DNA of 64,000 nt from Pseudo-nitzschia pungens (taxonomy: Eukaryota; Bacillariophyta; Bacillariophyceae; Bacillariales; Bacillariaceae): assembly GCA_037355855.1 (NCBI GenBank), contig CM074762.1, positions 5,084,001-5,148,000 on the forward strand, in the 5' to 3' direction. The translations under genes were made by a program, and so were the position numbers. Of this stretch, positions 10,627-22,320 are shown in pieces. Each line of letters begins with the position of its first letter. Positions within the stretch are counted from its first letter, which is position 1. Under the pieces are notes generated by a model. It was not told where the DNA came from. It ran no database searches and worked only from the letters and a program-made list of their open reading frames with translations.

Positions 10627-12579
10627 ATGACGGAGGAAATAAAGATCGAAACAGCAGCAAAGCCCGACGCCGGGTTCACCGGTGATCCCATGGCCTATGT
10701 TAGCGGTTTTGATTCCGAGGAGTTCAAGCGATCCTTCGCACTGAATTACGAGTTGAAGAAGAAGCCCAAGGTCCTCTTTGCCATGGCCCTGGGTTTCCCC
10801 GAGTTCGATGGCATTCTCGATCGACCTCCGATCTCGACGATCAAGAGGAAGGAGCTGAACGATCAGTACATTCCCAAGGCAGAAGACTACAAGAACGAAA
10901 TCAAGAGAAGGGCTCACTACTTTATGAATGATAGCGACGAGTCCAACTATTACACGGAGCAGCTCAAGAGGCCCCACCCTCTCAAGACCAAACGCAGCAG
11001 CATTGTTTTGCCCCAGCCAAATCAGTGGTTGAACACACAGCTCAAGAAGTGGTTGACAGAACGCCCACTCAACCCAAACGATAACGACGTCAAGTTTCTC
11101 CGCTATCAGATCAAACGAGCCCTGGATTTTCTGACCTCGGACGTCACCAACACCGTGAATGGCCAAGATGTCCTGCAGGAATTCCCCGTTCTACCGACGC
11201 CTGCGGATGCACCACTCGATGGTCCCGCCATTACCGGTGGTGTCGGCGACGGAGAGACCAAGGTGTCGATCCCCATCACCGAGACAATCATGGCCAGCAA
11301 CCAGCACTCTTCATCCAATGTCTCCCTGAGTCTCGGCAGCATCAACACGGAACCATACTGTTACACTACGGAACACGACTCGGCAGACTACAAGCTTTCT
11401 GCCGCGGAAACCTTCTTGCTCAAGGGCAAGCAGCCACGCATTTTGTTTGCCATGGCTCACGGCATTCCCGAGCTCCAGTCGGTCATCGAAAAAACCACTC
11501 AGAATCTCGTAAAGCGAAAGGAAGTCACGGAGGAATTCATGCCGCGTGCCGAGGACTTCCGCTACGAAATCAAGCGCAGGGCCAACTACTTCATGAACAT
11601 GGAGGAGCAAAAGAACTACTATGTCCAAGAGTTGGAGCTGAAGAATCCCCTGGAAAACATGAGGGGAATCGTCACCCTGCCCCAGCCCGCTCAGTGGAAG
11701 GTCCACGCACTGAAGCAGTGGCTGGCCGAACGCCCGCTCAAGCCGGACCAGCGCGACACGAAGTTTCTGAACGCATCCATCAAGCAATGCACCAAGGCTC
11801 TGACCGAAGCCGTCATGAAGGATCCCACCCTGACCCAACACGGTGTCAAGCGCAGCGCCACCATGATGCTTACGGGTGAACTGACCACGGCTCTCACCGA
11901 CGGAGCTCTCACGGGTGGTCCCCTGATGCAGGTACTCGCCAAGCAGGACGCCATTCTCGGGGCCGTGAAGAAGCAAAACCAGCAGCAAAACATCCTGAAC
12001 AAGATCACTGTTCTGACCCAGAGCATCATGGGATACAACCAAGAGATTTCAATCAAGCAGAGCACCCTCAGCGACATTCAGAACCGCATCCTCACCGTCG
12101 AGATGAAGATTGCCGAAAACCCCGCGGCCGAGGAGGGATTGAAAGCCATCATCGTCAAGCACGAGTCGAGCAAGACCGAAACCGAATCCCAGATCAGGGT
12201 CCTCGAGGAGAAGGTTGCTGCCGTTCGAGCGGACATTGACGCCCAGAACGAAACCCTGAAGACCATCGACGACAAGGACGCGGCACCCGGAGCAACGAAG
12301 ACCGAACCCGCAGCAGCCCCTGCAGCAGCACCGCAACCCGAGCGCCCCGAACCACCGACCAAAAAGATCAAGCTCGACGAAGAAGCAGCACCACCACCAC
12401 CACCGCCACAACCACCCGCGCCAGTCCAAGTGCCGGTACCAGTGCCAGTGGAAGCGCCAGCGGAAGCGCCAGCAGCTCCTGTACCTGTACCATCACCTGC
12501 GCCCGCACAATTCGAGTTGCCAGTTGCGGAACAGCCGCAGGAGGTGAACCAAGCTCCTGATCAACAAGCCGCTGTGTGA
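10627..12579 (+). CDS. Hypothetical protein with internally duplicated domain, coiled coil and Pro-rich tail
   Basis: A single 650-residue frame without introns; I cannot name the family. Two units of about 125 residues (44-166 and 266-392) align along their length. Shared blocks are (V/I)LFAMA.G.PE, RKE....(Y/F)(I/M)P(K/R)AED(Y/F), EIKRRA.YFMN, and LPQP.QW....LK.WL.ERPL.P....KFL. Between them is a Ser/Thr-rich spacer. Residues 430-550 look like a coiled coil. A basic PTKKIKL stretch (about 577-583) could be a nuclear localisation signal. The end is a Pro/Ala/Val-rich low-complexity tail. The WL-containing unit might bind DNA or protein, but that is speculation. GC-rich third positions suggest good expression. 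The start follows an ATG in the context TTGAAACATGACG. Confidence 0.85.
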   Translation: MTEEIKIETAAKPDAGFTGDPMAYVSGFDSEEFKRSFALNYELKKKPKVLFAMALGFPEFDGILDRPPISTIKRKELNDQYIPKAEDYKNEIKRRAHYFMNDSDESNYYTEQLKRPHPLKTKRSSIVLPQPNQWLNTQLKKWLTERPLNPNDNDVKFLRYQIKRALDFLTSDVTNTVNGQDVLQEFPVLPTPADAPLDGPAITGGVGDGETKVSIPITETIMASNQHSSSNVSLSLGSINTEPYCYTTEHDSADYKLSAAETFLLKGKQPRILFAMAHGIPELQSVIEKTTQNLVKRKEVTEEFMPRAEDFRYEIKRRANYFMNMEEQKNYYVQELELKNPLENMRGIVTLPQPAQWKVHALKQWLAERPLKPDQRDTKFLNASIKQCTKALTEAVMKDPTLTQHGVKRSATMMLTGELTTALTDGALTGGPLMQVLAKQDAILGAVKKQNQQQNILNKITVLTQSIMGYNQEISIKQSTLSDIQNRILTVEMKIAENPAAEEGLKAIIVKHESSKTETESQIRVLEEKVAAVRADIDAQNETLKTIDDKDAAPGATKTEPAAAPAAAPQPERPEPPTKKIKLDEEAAPPPPPPQPPAPVQVPVPVPVEAPAEAPAAPVPVPSPAPAQFELPVAEQPQEVNQAPDQQAAV

Positions 12580-14207
12580 AGCAAGAGAATAGGGGACATC
12601 TCAAAGAAGTGAATTTATCAGAATATTTTAATGATTTATCTAATATCAAAAAAACATAAAAAGCTAACAATAAACCAATACCATGATATTCACCACAACT
12701 GTTAGCGTAGCAACTCTTCGCTCAACAACAAAAGGGCAAACATAAATTTGCGGCACTCTATGGTTTATGGTGGATAAAAGAAAAACGCTGAGAGAGAACG
12801 CTACTCCAGATTCTAGACTACATAGTTACGACTCCGATAAATAACACAAATGGCAACTAGTAGTATTACTCCGGAACTGCTCCAATTTTAAACTGGTTCT
12901 AACAGCTCATCGGTAAAGCAGTGGATAATTGATCTCCGCTCTTTAGTGTCTTTGGATGAATTTGCGTGGCTCTCATACTGTTTGCGAACCTAAGGAGTTA
13001 AGGTAAGCCTTACGGTATCATTGAATATATTCAACAAAAAATTAGGACGAAGACTGTGCTTCCTTCGGATGCAATTATTGGAAATACGAAGTTTTTTGGG
13101 TGAAAATTGTTGTCCACTTTTCAACTATCTTACTTATGGACGGAAGTAAGGTTACTCGTAGCTACCGTACTGTTGTCCCCCGTAGAAAATACGAAGTATG
13201 AAGTAAGGTTTACTACTATTAATGATTAATCTCAACAAGTTTCGGTGAGTCCAAAAATTGGCGCGGCCGATTTCATCTCTTATTATTATTTGTTGGGAAA
13301 AACACGCGGAATGAATGAAAAAATTGGCGCGGCTTATCAATCGACGTTCGGCAAAAAGTACGAGTACTCGAAGTAGAAAGTAAGTTAGCCTTAAAATTAA
13401 TTAATACCGGTAAGGTTACCTTACTTGTAACAACAACGACTTCAATAATTGTGATCGTGAGGAGAAGGAGTGTACGGTAATTAGAAGTAGTTCGTGAATG
13501 ACTCTTTTTCACGGAGATTTCAATCGTGAGTAGAAACGAAAACTCTACGTACCGGTACGAGCGACGAACGTACGTAAGTACAAAGTACGTACTCGTACGT
13601 ATTCTTATCTGTTCAAAGAACAATAGAACCTTACGAATAAGTTAAAAAATCTTACTCGTACGAATAACCTTACTTGTACTCTTAACTTACTCGTATCCGG
13701 ACGCAGGTTTCGTTTCAATGCGTCTGGCATTCGTTTCTTTGTGCATAGTACGAGTACTCCAGGGCGTTGAACCGTTACAGAATTGTGCGGCCAAACCCTA
13801 CTATTGTTTTTCATGGAACTCGGCATGTGTTCTCATTCGCCAAACTCTTGGGACCATCAGGAAAAGCGTTCGCTGCGTGATTGCCTTCCCTTGCCGTTTT
13901 GTCTTGTTTTTGAATTAACTGTTTGACATGACATCATTTCTCGCGTCCATCGGAACTCAGCTACAAATTTCGTAGCGTTGTATCGGAATCACTCCTAAGA
14001 GGTCTCCATTCGAGACAAGTAATCCATCACCTCATCAACAACACGCGAGAAGAAAACATCGATTACAGTTTGCATTGCGCGGTAACACAACGTCAACAAT
14101 CCGACAATCTCAACTCAATAGTCATTTCAAAATCAGAGAGAGAGAGAGGGAGAGAAAGCAATTTTCTGGTGACCCTTGTTTTCAAATTGGAACACCCACG
14201 AACAAAA
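12580..14207. other. Intergenic region, no gene recognised
   Basis: The first part is the presumed 3' UTR of the 650-residue gene (ATAATGATTTATC...AAAAAACATAAAAA). The rest is AT-rich, with many GTAAGGTTACCG and ACTCGTACG words, densest at 13380-13700. A GA repeat (AGAGAGAGAGAG) lies near 14135-14158, just upstream of the next gene. Confidence 0.55.
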
Positions 14208-14993
14208 ATGAACTCAACAATAGCAAGACTTTCACTGCGTCGCGTCGTCGTGGCGCGGCAAGGCGGTAGCAACGGACTGATCATCGCTCGAACCAACGCA
14301 ACAAGAACGACAATGGCTACGTCAATGATCACGGCGAAGCCGGATCCTTCCGCTGGAGTTGCTGCCACGATACGGTTCTTTGGAACGCCCGCGAAGAAAA
14401 TAGCAGAGGATCCTTCTCCAACGGCGACAGACGCACACAAGTACGAAAAACTGGTCGAAGAAAGCATCAAGAAATTGATGACGACCACCAATCGGGATGA
14501 TGCACAAGAAGACTTGAAGCCAATTTCAAACGAAGAATTGGAAATTCGACTGAATTACTACAAGGTAAGTCTTTGCCCTTGGATTTGAGAGATGAATTTT
14601 TCCGATGCGTTTCGCCCGCAAACAATTCTGCAGCATTTTTGCAAAACGAACGCTGATCCAAAATCAATTGCTTGTCTTCCCGACGAATTTACTGCGATGA
14701 TCCCGCAGAAAGTATTCGAAGAAGCCGAACTGTGTCTGAGCGATCTTCGAGAAACACTTTTCGAGGCCGACGACGAACAATACAGAGAAGAAACCAAGTG
14801 CGCCGAAGGAGCAGTGAACAACGCATTCACGGCATACATCGATCTGCTGGAAGACTTCCAGAGGTCCTCGGAAGAGCAGCAAACGGTTTACAGCGAGGTA
14901 CGAAACAACAATGCGTGCAATTTAAGGCGGCTTCGAAAAGAATTGGAAAAGATCATGGAGGTGGCCGAAAACAGAGTGCGAGCTTCGTCATAG
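14208..14993 (+). CDS. Hypothetical, probably mitochondrial protein (two exons)
   Basis: The start at 14208 (MNSTIARLSLRRVVVARQGG) gives an Arg-rich, acid-free N-terminus typical of a mitochondrial presequence. Exon 1 ends at 14564 with AAG|GTAAGT (phase 0). Two acceptors keep frame: CTGCAG at 14633 (intron 69 bp) and CCGCAG at 14708 (144 bp); I cannot choose between them. The rest is helical, rich in Glu and Lys (EELEIRLNYYK; KVFEEAELCLSDLRETL; LRRLRKELEKIMEVAENR), and ends at 14993. No enzymatic motif is seen. It may be a small organellar assembly or structural factor, but I do not recognise the family. It converges on the CDPK at 15890-19849. Confidence 0.7.
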
Positions 14994-15889
14994 TAGCAAG
15001 AAAGAATGGTGCCTGTATTCGTGATTTTTCTTTGAGGTATAGTTGACCAGATAGTATTTATTTTCGCCTACGATGACTGTGATGCGTTTTAGAGTAAGAT
15101 CTTATCGAAAAGGTAGCGACATCTTTCGAAGTGACAAAATTGTCGATGATAGAAACATAGGACTAACCACCTACAGATAGTTTCAACATAGCTTGTCATC
15201 AAAACCACATTCCAGTTTTTGACTGAATCTTGTCCAGCGCAATACGGTCGTCGCTTTCGATTTTCCCTGTTCAGTTGCGCTGACACGTACGTACATGGTT
15301 AAATCTTGCGAAAAAAATAGTATTAGAACCATGAAAGGTCGGAATGAACGTTCATGCGATTCCAAAGCACTTCTTTTGCGCGAGTCGATGGGATTTATTC
15401 TCTTTCCAACCGATCTGAATGATGGTACGAAAATTAGGTGAAGGAAAAGAGGATTGAATTCAATCGTAAGGTCGCGCCTCTGCGGCCAGTATGAGTTTCG
15501 ATTCTTAAATCAGAGACGGAAATTGCCGAAACTAGCTCGAAATAGTCCGTGTATTTTTTTTTTCCCAGAGAGCGACATGCAACGATCGGTGTGATGGAAT
15601 TGTGAATACGTAACGGTCTCGCGCGACAAACTGTTCTTTGCAGAGATGATTGGAATAATAATAGCTATTGTTGATCATTATCAGTTGAGATGCTTGAGAG
15701 TGACAAGAAACTCTTGCCTACATGCAGTTTTGGGCATCGGTCCATACTAAAAAAAGGAAGACCGTGACCCCATGAATATTGATGCATTCTGTTCAAAATG
15801 GATTGACTCCTGTTGATTCATTCATTCGAATGCATGCATCAAATCACATCACACCAAACTCGTCGATTGATTGATTCATTGATTGATTC
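14994..15889. other. Convergent intergenic region, no gene recognised
   Basis: It lies between two convergent genes and so should hold both 3' UTRs. It contains a poly-T tract near 15555 and GATTGATTGATT repeats near 15866-15890. No further gene is supported. Confidence 0.5.
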
Positions 15890-18800
15890 TCACTTTTTCG
15901 TCATCATCGACGCGTATTTCCCGTGCGACCCAAACGGATCGTTCACGCGGCGGAATTCCCCGGGTACGGTTGCGGGTCTAAAGTTTGTCCCGTCGTTTGT
16001 CGCCTCCAGGGGCTTTGTTTCAATGACGGTCGGGATTATCGAGATGGGTTTTATCGTGCTTTCGATGCTGCTGGTCCTGCTTTCCGGGATCGGTGGTTTC
16101 GTCATCGACGATTGCGCCTCGACGCTGATCCTGGTCATTTCTTCCGACGACAGCGATCCCATCATGGCACTGAGATCCGAGACGGTCTTTTTCCTGCGCG
16201 ACCGCCGTCCCCCGCTCCTGTGGTTCGCCTTGTCCATGAGTTCCTGGTGCTTCTTGCGGTTCTGCTCCAATCGCTGCTTGATCTCCTCGGACGACACCGT
16301 CTTGTTGTCGACGCGGCGCATCACCAGACCGGCCTTCCCCGACGTGCTCGCCTTGTTCTTCTCCGCCAGCAGCACCCCGTGCGCGTGCCTCGCCTGGTGC
16401 TCCTCGAATCGCTTGCAGGCGTCGATCACCGACAGGCGCATCTGCCGGTGCGATCGATAGAGCTGCCGGTTGACCCGGAGGGCGCTCATCTGCGTGTCGC
16501 TCAGGATCTTCTTCTTGTGTTCGGGGTCGTGCTCGGGCAGGGCCAGGGCGCGGCGGGAATCCACGTCGCAAAAGGACTTTTTCATCTCGCGCTCGTCAAA
16601 GGACCGGGACTTGACCCGGACGTGGATCACGCTGGGCTTGGGGATCTGCGGGATAAGGTGCGACGACGCCTTGTTGGATTCCGGGTTGCTGTTGACCGTC
16701 TGCGCCATCACCTCCTCCATGACCGAAACGGGTTGCTTGGCCTTGCTCTTGGCCTTGCTCTTGGCCTTGGATTCGATGGTCGTCCGGGGGGAACCGGTGG
16801 CTCGGTTCGGCGTGGAGGGGGGCGAAAACGCGGGCAGGACCGGAAACGGCGCCGTGTCCGGCAGGCCCACGGCATCGTCGTCTTCGTCCATCGAGAGCGG
16901 CGATTCCTGGAACATCGGACTGCCCGGCACACCGTCGTTGTTCAGAAACAATCCGTTCATCGGACTCAGGTGCTGCGGGTGGTGGTGGTTCTTCGGAGAG
17001 ACCGCCGTCGTCGTCGTCGCCGCCGCCACACCTCCCTTGGCCGCCGCCGCCGCCATTTCCGCTTCGTCCACCTCGTTGACGGCGTGCGTCAGCGCCCCGT
17101 TCAGGCGCTGTCCCGATTCGGTGCGGACCACTACCCCCGCGCAATCGGTGGTCGTTTCGAATTCCCTCGTCTGGCCCTTCATAATGAGGACGAAATCCTC
17201 GTAGGTGATCCTGGCGAGGCTGCAGTTGCAATCCTTCATGCTGTCTCCCCACATTTTTCGGAGGGCTTCTTCTCCCTGCACGGCATCGCTTCCCATGAGA
17301 TCCATAATGTCGTCCAGTGTCACGTACTGCATGCAAGCAAACAAGAACAACAAGAACAACGAGGATAGCAAAGACAAGCATGAGACACAGCGTCTCCAAC
17401 AACACACACGCACACACGCACACAACATAACACACTAATGGACAAGTATTCTTCCGTCCATCGACAATCCACTCCACTCCATTGCGGTCGGTTGCGGCAA
17501 CCCATCGATTCCTTCTGCGCCTATCTCATTCATTTGCGCGGTAGAATACTCTATCGAATGCCATGCCATGCCATGCCATGCCATGCCACACAATCCAATA
17601 CAACAATGCATGCAACACAACAATGCTGCGACCCGCGCAACGACTCCCGCTGCTACTGCTACTCACCCCCTTGTGGTCGTTGTCCAGCCGGTCAAAGGCC
17701 AGCCGCAGGTTCCGATCGTCCACCTCGCACTGGGACAATCCCGCCGCGATGAACTCGTGCCACCGGATCGTCGTCTCGGTTTTCTTGACGCGCATCGCGT
17801 TGAAAATGTCCTCCACCTCCTCCTCCGTCAGGGCCCCCAGCGACCCGGCCCCGGCGTTCGTCACCAGCACCTGCTTGAGGGAGAGGAGCGAGATCTCCCC
17901 CGACCCGTCCGTGTCGAGCGTCTCGAATTCCTTGCGGAGGTCCTTGATCTGCTCCGGCAGCAGGGTAAAGCTCAGGACCTCGCACAGGAGCTTCCGCATG
18001 TCGGAAAACTCCTTGAAGTTGACCAGCGCCCGGACCACGTTGGGGTTCAGAATGTGGTCGTTGTCGGTCCGGGTCTTGTGGGCCCACTCCATCAGCCACG
18101 GGAGCTTCTGGGCGTTGCTGGCCGTCGGCCGGAACTTGGGGTTGGTCACCAGCAGCGAGCGGATAAAGTCCTTGGCGCTGTCGCTGACCAGGTCCCAGAT
18201 CTCCGACGGCTCGAACTCGTAGGCCCCGTTGAGAATGTTGGCCCGGACCTGCATCAGGGGCTCGGGCCCCCCGCAGCCGCCAAAGGGCGGGTCGCCGCTC
18301 AGCAGCAAAAAGGCAATGACGCCGATCGCCCAGATGTCGCAGCGCTCGTCGTACCGGCCCCGGATGACCTCCGGTGCCACCGTGTAGGGGGTTCCCACCG
18401 CCTGCTGCTGGATCTCCCCGTACTGGAAGTGCTTGCTGAGACCGAAATCGATCATCTTGAGCTCGGAATCGGGGGCGCTCGACGAGAACAAAAAGTTTTC
18501 CAGCTTCAAATCGCGGTGAATGATCCCCTTGGAGTGGAGGTATCGCACGGCGCAGAGCATCTGCTTGATCAATCTCGCGCACTCGGCCTCGGTGTAGTGG
18601 TAATCGGGCTGCTCGTCCAGGCGGTCAAAGAGCTCTCCCCCCAGACACAGTTCCTGGACCAGGTAGATTTCCGAGTGGCTCTCGTAGACCTCCTCCAACC
18701 GCACAATGTTGGGGTGATCCAGCTGGCACATAATGTAGATTTCTTCCCGCAGCTGCATCAGTCCCTCCTCCGTGTCCACCAGCCCCAGGTCCAGGCACTT

Positions 18801-19849
18801 GACGGCGTACTTGACGCCCGTCGCCTTGTGGGTGACCAACCGGACCACGCCCGAGATGCCCGATCCCAGGACGGGCCCGGTCTGGACGCCGTCGTAGACC
18901 TCCTCGATGGGCTTGCCAAAGGGGACCTCCATGTGCACGACGTTGGCCGTGAGACCGCCCTCCTCCCGGCGGCTCTCGATCATGGAATCGAGGCCGATGA
19001 CGCTCGAGGAATTCCCGAGGGAAAGCCGGCTGCGGTGGAGGCCCCCGGCGCTGCGGCCGCTGCGGTCGAGGCCGCCGTTGTAATTATTGTTGTTACTGTT
19101 GGAGTGATTGTGATGGTTCGCGTTGTTTCCGTAGCTCCCGCTGCCGCCGGCCTCGCTCCCGAGGGATCCCCCGGTGGTCATTCCCGATCCGATCGAGGAA
19201 ATGTCGTCGTGGGTTCCTGCCGCCGCCGCCGCCGCCAGGGCCGCGGTCGCCGGGCCTCCCCGAAACGACGACGCGCTGCTCGCCGACGCCGACGAGGCGG
19301 TGATGGAGGCCAGGGCCGCCGTGGCCGAGCCCGGGCCGATCGGAATCGGTGGGGACGAGTGGGGGGTCGTCGCCGCGGAAGCGTGGGAATGGGAATTCGA
19401 ATGGGAATTCGAATTCGAGTGGGAATTCGTTCCGTTGCTGCGAGCGGTTTGGTCCGTGGAAGATCCTGGACGCGCGGAAGCCAAGGAGTCGAGAATCGAG
19501 TCGAGAGTCGAGTCGAGTAGCAGAGTGGTAGGATGATAGCAGAGCACGAGAGCAGGGTTTCGACGTGAGTTTCGTGGTGCTGCTTTGTTTGGAAATTGTT
19601 CTGGATGGATCCGAAACAGTGCAATGCCAAACAATGCAATGCCAAACTATGGAATACAATACACTGCAATGCAACGCCAAACAACGCAACGCAACGCAAT
19701 GCAATGCCAAAGAAAGAATGCTTACCGGATGCCAGCGATTTCTTGGTTGGCACTCCCGCTTTGTTTCGTTGCTCGGGAAGTTCCCGTTCCGGTTGGACCG
19801 ATGCCGATGGAACGGGAACGTTGGCGGGGCTGCTCTGACAAGAACCCAT
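15890..19849 (-). CDS. Calcium-dependent protein kinase with long C-terminal extension (three exons)
   Basis: Exon 1 is 19849-19726, starting MGSCQSSPAN (myristoylation/palmitoylation context) and ending at a GTAAGC donor. Exon 2 is most simply 19465-17667 (acceptor CCAG); an in-frame alternative acceptor near 19594 would lengthen it. Exon 3 is 17326-15890 after a 340-bp intron (GTGAGT...GCAG) whose removal completes the EF-hand LDNDHKGYVTLDD. The product is about 1119 residues. After a low-complexity Ser/Asn/His/Ala linker, the kinase spans about 235-500: VLGSGISGVV near 240, HRDLKLEN near 358, DFG near 381. The EF-hands follow. EF1 (DTDGSGEISLLS, about 562) and EF3 are intact, but EF2 (RVKKTETTIRWHEF) and EF4 (DCNCSLARITYEDF) lack the acidic ligands. 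The last 400 residues are an unusual basic/low-complexity extension with SKAKSKAKSKAK. It should be a membrane-associated Ca2+-activated Ser/Thr kinase. Confidence 0.88.
17327..17666 (-). other. CDPK intron 2 with ATGCC pentanucleotide microsatellite
   Basis: A GT-AG intron placed by EF-hand continuity. It contains a (ATGCC)n run at 17559-17587 on the plus strand. Intron 1 of the same gene (19466-19725) holds a related imperfect run of ATGCA, ATGCC and ACGCA units. Confidence 0.85.
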
Positions 19850-20009
19850 TGTGTTTTAAAATGGTTGGTTGGTAGGTTGGTTGGTTCTTGGATTTGGATT
19901 GGATTGGATTTGGATTGCTCTCGGCGTGTTGCTATATGGCGAGCTCAATTCTGCGTGTACAAGGAGTTGTGGTTGTGAATGTTGTGGTTGTGGTTTTGGT
20001 TGATGTAAA

Positions 20010-20041
<32 letters not shown>

Positions 20042-22320
20042 TTGCTGTTGCTATTTCCGTGCTGTATTTGTCGTTGGTGCACGACGAAAATTGGACGTTG
20101 CGTTTTCGGCTGGAGAAGCTGAACAACGTTGGTGGGATCATGTAAGGCAGAGACGGAAGAGAGCTATAAATGCGTGTGTGTGTGTGAATGTGAATGTGTG
20201 TGAATGTGAATGTATCACAAGTATGATTACCGTATTGGTTGCGTTTCTGTTGTTGTTGTTGTTGTTGTTGTTCTTGTTGTTCGCTCCTTCGTTCGTTGGT
20301 TTGTGAAACCGAAGCAACAAGTGAATGGACGAATGAATGCAATGAATGCAATGAATCAATCGAAAAGGACCTCGCTCGTTGTCTCTTGGTCGTGTGGTTC
20401 TGTGCTATGCTATGCTATGCTATTATGCTGTGCTACCAGTGTGCCGCCGTTTTTTCGGTGTGTCGTGGGAGGAACTGAACGCAACGGAACGGTTTGGGCA
20501 CGCACAAGTAGAGTTGTTGTGAGTGACCATTACGAGTTTCGTCGAGGTGTTGGTCGGTGTACTAACTAGTTAGGGCCAGTATGGTACCGTACGGTACGGT
20601 ATTTTGTATTTTTTAATATTGCAGTACGAGTAAGGTTACCGTACGGTATTATTATTACGGTATTAGTACGGTAAATTATTGTTGTTGTCATTATTGTTAA
20701 AAAAATTTGCAGCCTTTATTTATCGCTTGTATTCATAAGGTTACCGTAATTACCATACTCAAATTCCTTTTTGTACATATTACGTAGTAACTTACTTCGT
20801 ATTCACTATGGTACTTTTTTTCTTCCGTCTCCCATTCATCCGATAACCTTACCGCACCACAAAATGCTGTTTTTCCATCCTCATTTTTCTCACAAGGCTT
20901 ATTTGGAAAGGTTTACGTCAACACACATTCCACATACCGCATACCGTATTGCATACCGCATGCCGATTACACGTACGAGTACTAGTATCGGTAAGGTTAA
21001 TTACCGGTAGCGATGAAATTGCGCAGTTTCGTACGAGTCGCGACGGTCTTGGTGACTCGTACTTTCGGACCCGTGCTTGTCACATCCCGCATCGCGTTGC
21101 ACCGGGATGATGGAACACAAACTACTAAGGTACGGTAAGTTACGGTAAGTACCAGTTAACTTACCGTACTTTTGCGGCAATTGGAAGGATGGTGTATGTT
21201 CCAGCAGTACACCATGTGAGTATGTGAACAGGGAACAGTGAACAGTACTTTACTACGAAGTACTTCAAACCGGAGGACCGGTGGATCTTTTCGATTTTCC
21301 CGGGAATGATGCGTAACTACTACCGTGCGTTACGCAACTTCTGCGCACCACGCCGAAGCAACAACGCGTTTCGGTTCCCGCTTCCAAGACCGAACCGAAC
21401 GGAAGCAAACTACTACCGTCTGTAACTTGCCGGTAATTAACTAATAATTATTCTCAATCTCAATACTTTATGGTTGGCGACGGCGAAACGAGAGGTTAGC
21501 TGATATTCGGTGGTCGCGTTTCATGGTTTCGGGGGGTCGTGACAGCGCACGAACATGTCATTCCTTCCGAAACTTGATTGGAAGTTTCGTTGGAGGCAGC
21601 GGTTGGGAGTGCGATGTGTGGCGTGTGTGTGATGTGTAGTGATGTGATGTGTGGTGTGTGATGTGTGCGTTTCCCGGAGGATTGGGAGTGTCCTTTTGAA
21701 CCGCAACTTACGTTACAGATATTATGATAGAGGGCACGAGGTAAGTACGTACAGCACGAGCCTTCGGACGTTGGAGGTGCTGGAACACTGCGGTGCGGTG
21801 CGGTGCGGTGCGGTGCAGTGCACTGCGGTTCAGTGCAGTGCAGTGCAGTGCAGTGCGGTGCTGTCCTGCGATGTGCCGTAACTTACGGTAATACAGTGCG
21901 CGACAGAAACGACGTGTGCTGCCTTTGCACCGAAACCCGGATGTAAAAGTAATCTTAATTACTGGAACTGTTGAGACAAAAAATTGCAGAATACGGTACA
22001 GAACACAGAATAATCTAACGAGTTTACTACTACCTGTACGTAATACGAAACTGCAATTCGTACGGTAAGTTAACCTTTTTTAATTTACTGTACCGCATTC
22101 ATTCATTCGAGGTCGAACTTAGGGAAGTTGGATCGTTCGTAACTTAACCTTACTAGTAGGAGAGATGAGTGAGTCAGTCGCGCAACCAACTCCGTAAGTT
22201 ACGCTGCTGTAGTTTGTACTGGTAGAAGAAAGCAACCGAAAATTGAGATGGGTGAACGAAACGGAAGCAGTGCAGCACGGAGCACGAGTAAGATCTTAAA
22301 ACGTAACTTACTCGTACCGG
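19850..22320. other. Intergenic region upstream of the CDPK, microsatellite-rich
   Basis: No gene is supported; open frames here are composed of simple repeats. Visible runs: TTGTTGTTGCTGCTG at 20005-20055, TG/GTGAATGT at 20170-20215, GTT repeats at 20248-20282, CTATG pentamers near 20405, and GTGTGATGTG repeats at 21610-21665. Words such as CCGTACGGTA and GGTTACCGTA are frequent between 20580 and 22320. Confidence 0.55.
21790..21857 (+). repeat. Pentanucleotide microsatellite (TGCGG)n/(TGCAG)n
   Basis: Five-base units TGCGG, then TGCAG, repeat for about 65 bases with few interruptions. Confidence 0.9.

Noticed and set aside
15923..17368. Plus-strand frame of 481 codons opposite CDPK exon 3
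   Set aside because: Antisense shadow caused by GC-rich codons; Arg/His/Leu-rich low-complexity translation with no domain.
17568..19520. Plus-strand frame of 650 codons opposite CDPK exon 2
   Set aside because: Same reason: mirror of the kinase exon, no motifs of its own.
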